DNA of 7,745 bases from UBA1664 sp964531715 (lineage in GTDB: Bacteria; Pseudomonadota; Alphaproteobacteria; Micavibrionales; UBA1664), in contig CAZHEE010000022.1 of assembly GCA_964531715.1 (NCBI GenBank), positions 1-7,745 of the forward strand, read 5' to 3'. Shown piece by piece: positions 1 to 5,637 of the stretch. The translations under genes and the position numbers were made by a program. Numbering within the stretch: the stretch's first letter is position 1; each line of letters begins with the position of its first letter. The notes under the pieces were generated by a model. It made no database searches and had not been told where the DNA came from. It saw only the letters and a program-made list of their open reading frames with translations.

Positions 1-1637
1 GGAATACCGTTACCCAGATCTTCCAGTGTCGGCCATTCCAGCTTTAACCAGCGATATAATTCCATCTTGGCAACCGGCCCAGAGACATTCCAGACACGAA
101 GGCCTCGGCGTTTACCGCCTGTATCAGCCTTTGATACGCTTAAAATCAGAGCCGTATCCCGTTCCTGACCTTTAATTGCCAATACCGTGCGAGGTTGCGA
201 TGCCCGTGCACCTGATCCACCCCATACTGCTTGGGGATGCTGCCGCACAAAGGCATAAACATCCTGTGTGGCATAGCCTGAATCCACAGCCATCACACGG
301 ATCGGCATAGTGTTACCAGATTCATGTGGCCAGTCTTTTTCCAAGACCTCAATATTGAGACGATCCCATGTCTCGACGCGGGCGGTATCGCCATCGATCA
401 CGATATAATCAACTGACCAGCTTTTCTTATCCCGTCCCCATGCGACCACTTCGCATTCAATGCGGTCTTTTTGAACATCAACGCCTGCTGTCAGGAACAA
501 GCCTTCCATAGGAACAATGCCTTGTTCATAAGATTGACGACGTTCATAAAGGCGCTGCCATTGCGGTGCTTCAGATGATTCCTCATATGGCTCACCAAGA
601 ACCGTATTGGTAAATCCCTTCATCAAATCGGGATTACGCTTGGCCTCTTCATATAGGGTGGCGGCATCTTCCCAAGAAAACCATCCCACAGGAGAATAAA
701 GCGATGACAAATGATAACCGACCGTGCCATCAACACTTTCAGCCGTCGCTCGCCATTCACCTTTAGAAAGCAGCAAGGTTTTCTCATGATTATGCATGAG
801 ATGCCCGCAGGATTCACAAGCGTATTTGGCGTCTTCTGGTTCGCCCTCTGGCCAGCGCAGTTGTGTAAAGCGCAAATGCTGGTAATGGCCACACACAGGG
901 CACGGCATGTGATAATAGCGCTGATCGCTTTTTTCGAATTCACGTTGCACCCGTGAGATGCCTTTAACGGTCGGCGTGCTCACAAGAAAAATCTTCCTCC
1001 GATTTCTGAATGTCGCACTTCGGCGTTCAGCCAATAATATCGGGTCACCTTCACCATTCACATCCCCCGGGTAGGCATCAATCTCATCCATAAACAGGTA
1101 ACGGGCAGGCATAGATCGCAATCCCGCTGCCGAGTTCGCACCCGTCATCACCAGAAACCCGCCATCGAATTCCTTGCTTAAAATCGTATTGCCGCTATCC
1201 CGCTCCCGCTGCGGACTGACACGCTCTGCCAGCACAGGGACATCCTGCAATAACGGATCAATCCGCTGCTTCGAATTCCGCTTGGCCAGCTCAACCGTCG
1301 GTGACACCGCCATCATCGGCCCCGGGGCAATATGGATCACATAACCGATCCAGTTATTCCCGCACTCTGTCCCTCCGACCTGTGCGCCTTTCATAAACAC
1401 AATCCGTTGCACGGGCGAGCTGGTGGAGAGCGCATCCATGATTTCTTTCAAATAAGGCGTACGGGCGGTTTTCCATTCCCCGGGTTCAGCCGAAGATTTT
1501 CCCGATAACAGGCGATGTTTGTCAGACCAGTCCGAAACCAGATAATGCGGTTCAGGAATAAAGCCAGAGAGGAAGATGCGTTGAACAAACGATGCATCAT
1601 ACTCAATCGAAATTGAGTTTTCCGTCTCCGATGTCAT
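1..1637 (-). CDS. Phage terminase large subunit, lambda gpA family (partial, C-terminus beyond window)
   Basis: This is the packaging motor that drives phage DNA into proheads by ATP hydrolysis and cuts concatemers. I translated it from the minus strand: 545 complete codons are visible and the frame is still open at position 1. The ATPase domain shows a gpA-type Walker A (MKGAQVGGTE, residues 82-91), a Walker B (YLFMDEIDAYP, about 180-190, with D184/E185) and a coupling motif (VSTPT, about 219-223). A CPVCG...CESCG zinc-ribbon pair follows (C246, C249, C274, C277). The nuclease domain starts near TAGVDVQKD (D387) and has a second acidic site in AVDSGYATQDV (D452). Full gpA proteins are about 600-700 aa, so perhaps 60-150 residues are missing. 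The ATG at 1637 has a GGGAG Shine-Dalgarno site 7 bases upstream, inside the end of the small-subunit gene, which it overlaps by 35 bases. This suggests coupled translation. No frameshift or lost catalytic residue is visible. Confidence 0.96.
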   Translation of the reverse strand, partial: MTSETENSISIEYDASFVQRIFLSGFIPEPHYLVSDWSDKHRLLSGKSSAEPGEWKTARTPYLKEIMDALSTSSPVQRIVFMKGAQVGGTECGNNWIGYVIHIAPGPMMAVSPTVELAKRNSKQRIDPLLQDVPVLAERVSPQRERDSGNTILSKEFDGGFLVMTGANSAAGLRSMPARYLFMDEIDAYPGDVNGEGDPILLAERRSATFRNRRKIFLVSTPTVKGISRVQREFEKSDQRYYHMPCPVCGHYQHLRFTQLRWPEGEPEDAKYACESCGHLMHNHEKTLLLSKGEWRATAESVDGTVGYHLSSLYSPVGWFSWEDAATLYEEAKRNPDLMKGFTNTVLGEPYEESSEAPQWQRLYERRQSYEQGIVPMEGLFLTAGVDVQKDRIECEVVAWGRDKKSWSVDYIVIDGDTARVETWDRLNIEVLEKDWPHESGNTMPIRVMAVDSGYATQDVYAFVRQHPQAVWGGSGARASQPRTVLAIKGQERDTALILSVSKADTGGKRRGLRVWNVSGPVAKMELYRWLKLEWPTLEDLGNGI

Positions 1638-2097
1638 TTAAATGCTCCCTTACATATCGCTCCAAAATCACATGCAGTTGATGCTCCTCTATATTCAATT
1701 CTGCCGCCATGAGTGCTGACACACGGGACGGCCAGTTCATCCAGCTATCCCGAACCTGCCGTGATAATTGCGACACTTGTGCCTTCACCATTTCTTTTTG
1801 GATCAATTGCCCTTTCTTTTCCTGCAGGGCAAGCTGGGTTAATTGCGCCTTGTAAAGCTCATGCGCCGTTTTGATTTTCGTATAGGAATTTGCGTCTTTT
1901 TTCGGGGCATGATGATCAACCGTCACCATCAGGTTTTGTTTTGATTGATCGGTATTATCCGACCAATCCGCATCGGCCTGTTTGACATCAATCTTACCCT
2001 CACCGTCGAGTGTAATACGCCCCGTATCAATCGCCTTTCGAACGGCCTTATCGCTCACCCCGCGATGGCGGGCATATCCTCTGATTGACGTTTTCAT
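1603..2097 (-). CDS. Terminase small subunit, Nu1-like DNA-binding protein
   Basis: This is the likely DNA-recognition subunit of terminase, which binds the packaging site and hands the DNA to the large subunit. From the ATG at 2097 it is 164 aa. Residues 5-28 (IRGYARHRGVSDKAVRKAIDTGRI) form the winged-helix/HTH typical of Nu1-type small subunits. A charged helical stretch (about 75-112, LYKAQLTQLALQEKKGQLI) resembles the oligomerisation helix. The C-terminal 45 residues probably contact the large subunit. The frame also stays open to a TTG at 2148, which would add 17 residues. I prefer the ATG because family members usually begin just before this HTH, although neither start has a well-spaced Shine-Dalgarno site (a GGAG lies about 20 bases upstream of the ATG). 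The stop falls inside the large-subunit gene. The call rests on the HTH pattern and position, since small subunits diverge strongly. Confidence 0.85.
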   Translation of the reverse strand: MKTSIRGYARHRGVSDKAVRKAIDTGRITLDGEGKIDVKQADADWSDNTDQSKQNLMVTVDHHAPKKDANSYTKIKTAHELYKAQLTQLALQEKKGQLIQKEMVKAQVSQLSRQVRDSWMNWPSRVSALMAAELNIEEHQLHVILERYVREHLNDIGDGKLNFD

Positions 2098-2168
2098 GGG
2101 GTGTATATTCCACTTTACTTTGTCTCCAAATGAAGCGTTACCGGCCAATAAAATATTTTTATTAAATG

Positions 2169-2196
2169 TAAAATACTATTGTAAAACATACTATTG
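2169..2196. repeat. Tandem AT-rich direct repeat upstream of terminase small subunit
   Basis: Two head-to-tail copies lie here: TAAAATACTATTG (2169-2181) and TAAAACATACTATTG (2182-2196), identical except for two extra bases (CA) in the second. They sit in a very AT-rich gap (about 2140-2255), 70-100 bases upstream of the small-subunit ATG on the minus strand. They could be an operator, part of a promoter region or a packaging-related binding site. The sequence alone does not decide, and I found no convincing -35/-10 pair. Confidence 0.5.
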
Positions 2197-2255
2197 AATA
2201 TGTATTTTTATCCAATAAATTAAATATAGAACGAACGCTTTTATTTCTGAATTAT

Positions 2256-2441
2256 TCGTTAGAGACCATCTCGCAAGCCGACATCAAAGCGCTTCAAGAT
2301 CATCATCTCGACTTCCTCAAATCAGTCGCCGAACGGCTGAGCGTCATCCGCCAAGACATCGACAATTTTCTCGAAAACGATCTCGAACTATTCAATATCG
2401 AACCATCCTTAAAAACTAATCTCAATCAAACAATGAGTTAA
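2256..2441 (+). pseudogene. Orphan 3' coding fragment, plus strand, no start codon
   Basis: The plus strand reads without a stop from 2172 to a TAA at 2439-2441. Only the part from about 2256 looks like coding sequence: its composition jumps from very AT-rich to balanced, and the peptide is a plausible amphipathic helix (for example ADIKALQDHHLDFLKSVAER, then LSVIRQDIDNFLENDLELF). There is no ATG, GTG or TTG in frame anywhere upstream of this stretch, so it looks like the last roughly 60 codons of a gene whose 5' part was lost. It faces the HAD gene and overlaps its 3' end by 20 bases. It may mark an old insertion or recombination boundary. I do not recognise the parent protein. Chance retention of an open frame is possible but less likely given the composition step. 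Confidence 0.4.
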
Positions 2442-3054
2442 TGAAATTTGATTTTTTGAGATCATCCACATTATCGAATTGATGAGCTTCCCATCCATAA
2501 TTATTGGCGACATCTACAACGGCTTGAGTATCATCAAAAAAGATTGGGGGCTCATCAAACTCACCTAATATCTTCATTATTCCATCAAAATAGGCTTTAT
2601 CAGGCTTAATGTGATTAATACGAGCCGAGTGAAAAATATCTTCAAAATATTCACTAAAGCCAAGATTAGTCATCAGGTAATTAGCCCTAAGATGCTCTTG
2701 GTTGGTGGCAATATACAAACGAACTTTTTCGGAATTGGAAATAACCTTAATTTTATCAATAAGTTCTACGTTAACATTGGAGTCATTTTTTAGCCAATAT
2801 GCTGACAAGACATCGGCGCTGGTAGGATTATTAACAGTGGCAAGATATTCAGAAAGCGCTGTGTTTAGGTCTTTCTTACCTATCAAAACCTCGTGAATAA
2901 AACTCCGATAAATAAAATTTTCTTTAAAATGCTCCCGATTAACGCCTAAATCTTGTTCTATTCGCTCATCCCAAAACTTTCTTAACTCAGGTTTTGCGTG
3001 ATAACCATGTATCAGCACACCATCAACATCAAAGAATACTGCTCGTTTTTGCAT
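2422..3054 (-). CDS. HAD-superfamily hydrolase (HAD-IA-like phosphatase), probable cargo gene
   Basis: A 210-aa haloacid-dehalogenase-fold phosphohydrolase with all four catalytic motifs: motif I FFDVDGV (nucleophile D9, acid/base D11), motif II IATN (T117), motif III lysine in HIKPDKAYF (K150 or K153), and motif IV FFDD (D174/D175) for magnesium. The helical stretch between motifs I and II (about 20-100) fits a type C1 cap, which sets the substrate. A small phosphorylated metabolite, sugar phosphate or nucleotide is likely, but the sequence does not say which. The ATG at 3054 begins 3 bases after the methyltransferase stop, with an AAGG almost touching it, so it probably depends on reinitiation from the upstream gene. 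The gene is visibly AT-richer than the terminase and methyltransferase genes, and phages of this layout usually lack it here, so I infer a recently acquired accessory gene. Confidence 0.9.
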   Translation of the reverse strand: MQKRAVFFDVDGVLIHGYHAKPELRKFWDERIEQDLGVNREHFKENFIYRSFIHEVLIGKKDLNTALSEYLATVNNPTSADVLSAYWLKNDSNVNVELIDKIKVISNSEKVRLYIATNQEHLRANYLMTNLGFSEYFEDIFHSARINHIKPDKAYFDGIMKILGEFDEPPIFFDDTQAVVDVANNYGWEAHQFDNVDDLKKSNFINSLFD

Positions 3055-3057
3055 ACC

Positions 3058-4080
3058 TTACTTTCGTATATTTTCTTCCAGCATATCAAAATTGCAGCCT
3101 TTTTCAGCATGAATTGCTTTCTTCCCCGTAAAATCCTCCCATCGCTTTACAATTACATCGACATATTTAGGCTCAAGCTCTATCAACCTTGCGCGACGGC
3201 CTGTTTTTTCGCAGGCGATCATGGTTGAACCTGACCCGCCAAACGCGTCCAGAACAATATCCTTGGTTTTACTGGAATTATGGATGGCACGCTCCACCAG
3301 CTCCACGGGTTTCATGGTCGGATGCAGATCGTTTTTAACTGGCTTGTTTACAAACCAGACATCGCTTTTATCTCTTGCCCCGCACCAATAATGCTCATGC
3401 CCCTCTTTCCAGCCATAGAGGATTGGTTCGTACTGGCGTTGATAATCCGCACGCCCTAGCGTGAATGTATTCTTTGCCCAGATGATAAAGGTTGACCATT
3501 TGCCTCCGGCATTGGTGAATGAGCTTTGCAATGTGTGCAATTCAGATGAACTCATACAAATATATATGGCGCCTTTGCAAACCATCATTAAATTGGTGCA
3601 AACATCATATAGGAATGCGCCAAACTCATCGCCAAGATTATCATTTTGGATCGGGCGAGCTTTGCCGCGCATCTTATCTTTCATCGAATTGGCGTAATTG
3701 ACGTTGTAGGGAGGATCGGTAAACACCATGTCCGCCAATTCTTCGCCCATCAATTTCTCATAGGCATCATACATAGCGGAATCGCCACATAATACTTTAT
3801 GATCACCGCAGATCCAAATATCACCCTCGACTGATATCGCCTGTTCGGGAATATCGGGTGTTGCATCATCATCAGTTTGACCTGCTTCGGATGCATTCGG
3901 ATCAAGCAGGATGTTTTCAAGGTCGTCGGTACTAAATCCCAAAATATCAATATCGAAATCCAGATCGTCTAATACATGCAATTCCTGACGCAACAGATTC
4001 TCATCCCAACCGGCATTCTCGGCGATTTTATTATCGGCAATCACCAGCGCACGGCGTTGTGTCTCATCCAGATAACCCAA
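3058..4080 (-). CDS. DNA methyltransferase, beta-type motif order (C-terminal part of a split ParB-methylase)
   Basis: This is an S-adenosylmethionine-dependent DNA amino-methyltransferase, probably N6-adenine. Counting from a TTG at 4080, residues 1-60 (QRRALVIADNKIAENAGWDE, then helices) are the linker that normally joins a ParB-like domain to the methylase. The catalytic motif TDPPYNV lies at 121-127, the target-recognition stretch at about 130-250, HPTMKPVEL at 253-261, and the cofactor-binding motif DAFGGSGSTM at 278-287. The DPPY motif preceding FxGxG is the beta-class order. The TTG has no Shine-Dalgarno site. A better start may be the GTG at 4044, whose GTGA overlaps the TGA that ends the upstream ParB frame and would leave a 328-aa protein with every catalytic motif. 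Such phage enzymes usually work alone, with no paired endonuclease, and none is seen here. The enzyme may protect phage DNA from host restriction or alter gene expression. Confidence 0.85.
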   Translation of the reverse strand: MGYLDETQRRALVIADNKIAENAGWDENLLRQELHVLDDLDFDIDILGFSTDDLENILLDPNASEAGQTDDDATPDIPEQAISVEGDIWICGDHKVLCGDSAMYDAYEKLMGEELADMVFTDPPYNVNYANSMKDKMRGKARPIQNDNLGDEFGAFLYDVCTNLMMVCKGAIYICMSSSELHTLQSSFTNAGGKWSTFIIWAKNTFTLGRADYQRQYEPILYGWKEGHEHYWCGARDKSDVWFVNKPVKNDLHPTMKPVELVERAIHNSSKTKDIVLDAFGGSGSTMIACEKTGRRARLIELEPKYVDVIVKRWEDFTGKKAIHAEKGCNFDMLEENIRK

Positions 4081-4304
4081 GCGAATGGTTGGAACGGTTT
4101 CAAGGTTGCAGCCATCAACCGCCCATGCCCTGCAATGATCGTATTATCTTCCGCAATCAGGATCGGATTGACGAACCCGAACTCCGTCATTGATGCCGCA
4201 ATTTGCGACACTTGCGTATCGGAATGCGTTCGTGCATTCTTGGCATAAGGGATAATATCATCGACCTTCAAATGCTCGATGTGCATGTTTTGTTTATCTG
4301 TCAT
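4041..4304 (-). CDS. ParB-like nuclease-fold domain, N-terminal part of a split ParB-methylase
   Basis: Residues 6-66 match the ParB/Srx-like domain found at the front of phage DNA methylases: HLKVDDIIPYAKNARTHSD, QVSQIAASMTEFGFVNPILI, and the signature AGHGRLMAA (about 58-66, GHGR at 59-62). After residue 66 the frame leaves the family pattern and ends 21 codons later, while the expected continuation (LETVPTIRLGYLDETQRR) is present in the methyltransferase frame. I infer a deletion of about 10 bases at about 4107-4112, costing roughly three residues and the reading frame. The ATG at 4304 has an AAGGA site 6 bases upstream. The stop TGA (4043-4041) overlaps a GTG of the methyltransferase frame. 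The domain may help target or regulate the methylase. As it stands it is either a short separate protein or the remains of a broken fusion. Confidence 0.8.
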   Translation of the reverse strand: MTDKQNMHIEHLKVDDIIPYAKNARTHSDTQVSQIAASMTEFGFVNPILIAEDNTIIAGHGRLMAATLKPFQPFAWVIWMRHNAVRW

Positions 4305-4324
4305 GTTATTTCCTTTTTAGGATT

Positions 4325-4367
4325 TGGGTCCGCATGGGTCCGCATGGGTCCGCACCCTAGGTCCGCA
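4325..4367. repeat. Direct-repeat array of TGGGTCCGCA (three exact copies plus one variant)
   Basis: Three exact, abutting 10-base copies of TGGGTCCGCA lie at 4325-4334, 4335-4344 and 4345-4354. A fourth shorter match (GGTCCGCA) lies at 4360-4367. The 10-base period places equivalent bases on the same face of the helix, as in iterons or operators bound by several protein molecules. The array sits immediately upstream of the Shine-Dalgarno site of the ParB-like gene, so a protein bound here, or the repeated leader RNA, could control the packaging operon. The same DNA also lies in a small open frame on the minus strand (see findings). Confidence 0.75.
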
Positions 4368-4415
4368 CCTAAAGCCGTTGTAAATCCTGAATTTTGATTG
4401 TAAATGTGTTCCAAG

Positions 4416-4425
4416 TGCGGACCCA
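4416..4425. repeat. Inverted copy of the TGGGTCCGCA repeat
   Basis: TGCGGACCCA here is the exact reverse complement of the three copies at 4325-4354. With its flanking bases it matches TTTGGGTCCGCA (4323-4334) over 12 bases, and the variant copy at 4360-4368 over 9. An RNA of this region could pair the two, or two bound protein arrays could loop the DNA between them. It also overlaps the end of the U-tract of the minus-strand terminator next to it. Confidence 0.65.
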
Positions 4426-4464
4426 AAAAAATGGCTGGCGCTAAAAAGATTTTGCGCCCCAGCC
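4425..4464 (-). terminator. Intrinsic terminator, minus strand (second of two)
   Basis: On the minus strand CAGCC (4433-4437) is the closing arm of a hairpin. GGCTG (4433-4437) pairs with CAGCC (4460-4464), GCGC (4438-4441) with GCGC (4454-4457), and AAAA (4443-4446) with TTTT (4450-4453), around a 3-base loop with small bulges. It is followed after one base by seven T residues (4431-4425 read on the minus strand). This is a strong rho-independent terminator pattern. It stops minus-strand RNA before it reaches the ParB-like gene at 4304. Confidence 0.7.
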
Positions 4465-4482
4465 CGCCGCATACACATAAAC

Positions 4483-4564
4483 CGCCGGAAGTACCTTTTC
4501 GTCATGTAGGGAGACCAGACAATAAAAAAGCCACGACTATGCGTGGCTTTGCGGTACTCCGGCG
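4483..4564. other. Long stem enclosing a terminator hairpin; candidate structured RNA
   Basis: CGCCGGAAGTACC (4483-4495) is the reverse complement of GGTACTCCGGCG (4553-4564) apart from one bulged A, giving a 12-pair outer stem. It encloses a 31-base single-stranded stretch and the perfect 9-pair hairpin at 4527-4550, with only two bases between that hairpin and the outer stem on one side. A nested design of this size is unlikely by chance. It could be a folded leader RNA, an antitermination element or a binding site for a dimeric protein. I know no family that it matches. Confidence 0.5.
4521..4550 (-). terminator. Intrinsic terminator, minus strand (first of two)
   Basis: AAAGCCACG (4527-4535) and CGTGGCTTT (4542-4550) form a perfect 9-pair stem with a 6-base loop. 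Read on the minus strand, the stem runs into six T residues (4529-4524), then ATT. On the plus strand only three T residues follow, so it acts mainly on minus-strand RNA. It would stop read-through from the early genes and from the 191-aa gene. Confidence 0.8.
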
Positions 4565-4610
4565 ATTATGATTAAAATATTAGATGATTTTGTTCATCCT
4601 GTCCGCGCCT

Positions 4611-4630
4611 AATTTGTTCGCGAACAAATT
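4611..4630. promoter_or_regulatory. 20-base perfect palindrome, probable operator
   Basis: The half-site AATTTGTTCG (4611-4620) is followed directly by its exact reverse complement (4621-4630). The symmetry stops at the next base on both sides. A perfect palindrome of this length is typical of a binding site for a dimeric regulator. It lies 13 bases upstream of the -35 box proposed for the 302-aa gene, which suits an activator, or a repressor that loops or also controls something leftward. No regulator gene is adjacent. Confidence 0.6.
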
Positions 4631-4643
4631 TTTAAAGAAATAC

Positions 4644-4673
4644 TTGATTTTTATATAAATTATTATGTATAAA
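4644..4673 (+). promoter_or_regulatory. Sigma-70-type promoter for the 302-aa gene
   Basis: TTGATT (4644-4649) serves as the -35 box. A -10 box follows after 17 or 18 bases (GTATAA at 4667-4672 or TATAAA at 4668-4673) in AT-rich DNA. Transcription would begin around 4679-4681, on or next to the ATG at 4679, which would make the message leaderless. This fits the absence of any Shine-Dalgarno site before the gene. Confidence 0.5.
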
Positions 4674-4678
4674 CAATC

Positions 4679-5587
4679 ATGACAATTGCAAATCCAGAAT
4701 ACAATCCCGATTGGGAAGAACTATACACTCACCATCAGGCGGAGTGCAAACGGCTAAATCAAATACCCTTTGATGACCTTACAGAAGAAGAACATGCTGC
4801 GATGGGTGAACATTCGGAGCAATTAAGACGCTGTCTGGATACGTATCAACATGAAACATTTGCCGATGCTGCTAAATATGTATTTGAAAGATTTGATCCC
4901 GCCGATTTAGCTGGTTTAGAAGGGTTTATCCAGCCCATAGATTATGATGCTTTTACAAGCATGGCAGAAATTAATCAGGCATGGAAAGATGCCGATAATG
5001 CCGTTCGGATGATCCAAACAGATCGTAGAAGCAGTATGGAGGTCGGACAACCTGATGCGGATGATTTACCAAGCGATCTTTTTTGCGATATAGGAGGCAA
5101 TTTACAAACAGCACCCCAGATTTTTTCAAACACCTGGCTTGGTCAGACGGAAGTCATGACGACAATAGATCGACGTGATGATGCAATTTACATCTGTTTT
5201 TTGAATAATAACGAAGGTGTATCAGTTGTGAATGCAATCGAAGATTTCGCAACAGTTATGCGACAACAGATTGAGCAATCTTTAAAAGCTGAAAAAGCAC
5301 AACAGCCTGGCCAAGGTTGGAAAGTCGGTAAGATGCTATCTGTTTTTCAAGGAATGGGTAAGCCAAGTATGCCCGAGCTGGTGTTTTTCCAGCATGTTCC
5401 TCCGATGGAATATCGTAAAGAAACCTTCAGTCGTGTTGGCCTCACTCTAACAGGCGATAGCTACAGCGATCCAAAATGGAAGGAATTAGATCGCATTCCT
5501 GAGTATCTACAGAGACTGCGCCGTGAAAAAGATTTGAAAGTTGTTACTGGTTCTTCAATAAAATTATTAGGAAAAGCCCCATCGTAA
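4679..5587 (+). CDS. Unknown 302-aa protein, plus-strand cargo gene
   Basis: I do not recognise this protein. Its N-terminal third (1-130) is acidic and helical (DDLTEEEHAAMGEHSEQLRR; DADDLPSDL at 126-134). A middle part (about 145-205) reads as strands followed by a helix, with DAIYICFLNN (168-177) as its most hydrophobic strand. The C-terminal third is mixed (MPELVFFQHVPP at 231-242, RVGLTLTGD at 252-260) and ends in a basic helix and tail (EYLQRLRREKDLK). No signal peptide, membrane segment or catalytic signature is visible, so it should be a soluble cytoplasmic protein. It is the only full-length gene on the plus strand and sits behind its own promoter and a palindrome. It converges on the 191-aa gene, with 50 bases between stops. 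The ATG at 4679 has no Shine-Dalgarno site. Position and orientation suggest a moron or accessory gene independent of the phage operons. A defence, toxin or host-interaction role is possible but unsupported by motifs. Confidence 0.8.
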   Translation: MTIANPEYNPDWEELYTHHQAECKRLNQIPFDDLTEEEHAAMGEHSEQLRRCLDTYQHETFADAAKYVFERFDPADLAGLEGFIQPIDYDAFTSMAEINQAWKDADNAVRMIQTDRRSSMEVGQPDADDLPSDLFCDIGGNLQTAPQIFSNTWLGQTEVMTTIDRRDDAIYICFLNNNEGVSVVNAIEDFATVMRQQIEQSLKAEKAQQPGQGWKVGKMLSVFQGMGKPSMPELVFFQHVPPMEYRKETFSRVGLTLTGDSYSDPKWKELDRIPEYLQRLRREKDLKVVTGSSIKLLGKAPS

Positions 5588-5602
5588 TAAGGTTGAGGCT
5601 TT
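5573..5602. terminator. Weak possible terminator between convergent genes
   Basis: AAAGCC (5573-5578) can pair with GGCTTT (5597-5602), and CC (5579-5580) with GG (5591-5592), around an AT-rich loop. On the minus strand the stem runs into TTTT. The stem is short and imperfect and overlaps the end of the 302-aa gene, so this is only a candidate. I see no better terminator between the two convergent genes. Confidence 0.2.
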
Positions 5603-5637
5603 CAAAAAGAAACTGATTTTAAAATAAATGTTTTTAA

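Noticed and set aside
623..956. Open frames on both strands of about 80-106 codons
   Set aside because: Both lie inside the terminase large-subunit gene, which is continuous here and includes the zinc-ribbon motif, so they are shadow frames.
2098..2148. Longer terminase small subunit starting at TTG 2148
   Set aside because: The extra 17 residues have no family-like sequence, and the HTH normally starts within a few residues of the N-terminus. It is kept only as an alternative.
4041..4120. Programmed -1 frameshift joining ParB-like domain and methylase
   Set aside because: The frame relation is -1, but no X XXY YYZ slippery heptamer is visible in the overlap, and about three family residues are missing, which fits a deletion better.
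4325..4425. CRISPR-like array
   Set aside because: The repeats are 10 bases and abut with no spacers, so this is not a CRISPR array.
4611..4630. LexA/SOS box
   Set aside because: The halves read GTTC then GAAC with two bases between them. Known boxes read GAAC...GTTC, or the direct GTTC-N7-GTTC of alphaproteobacteria.
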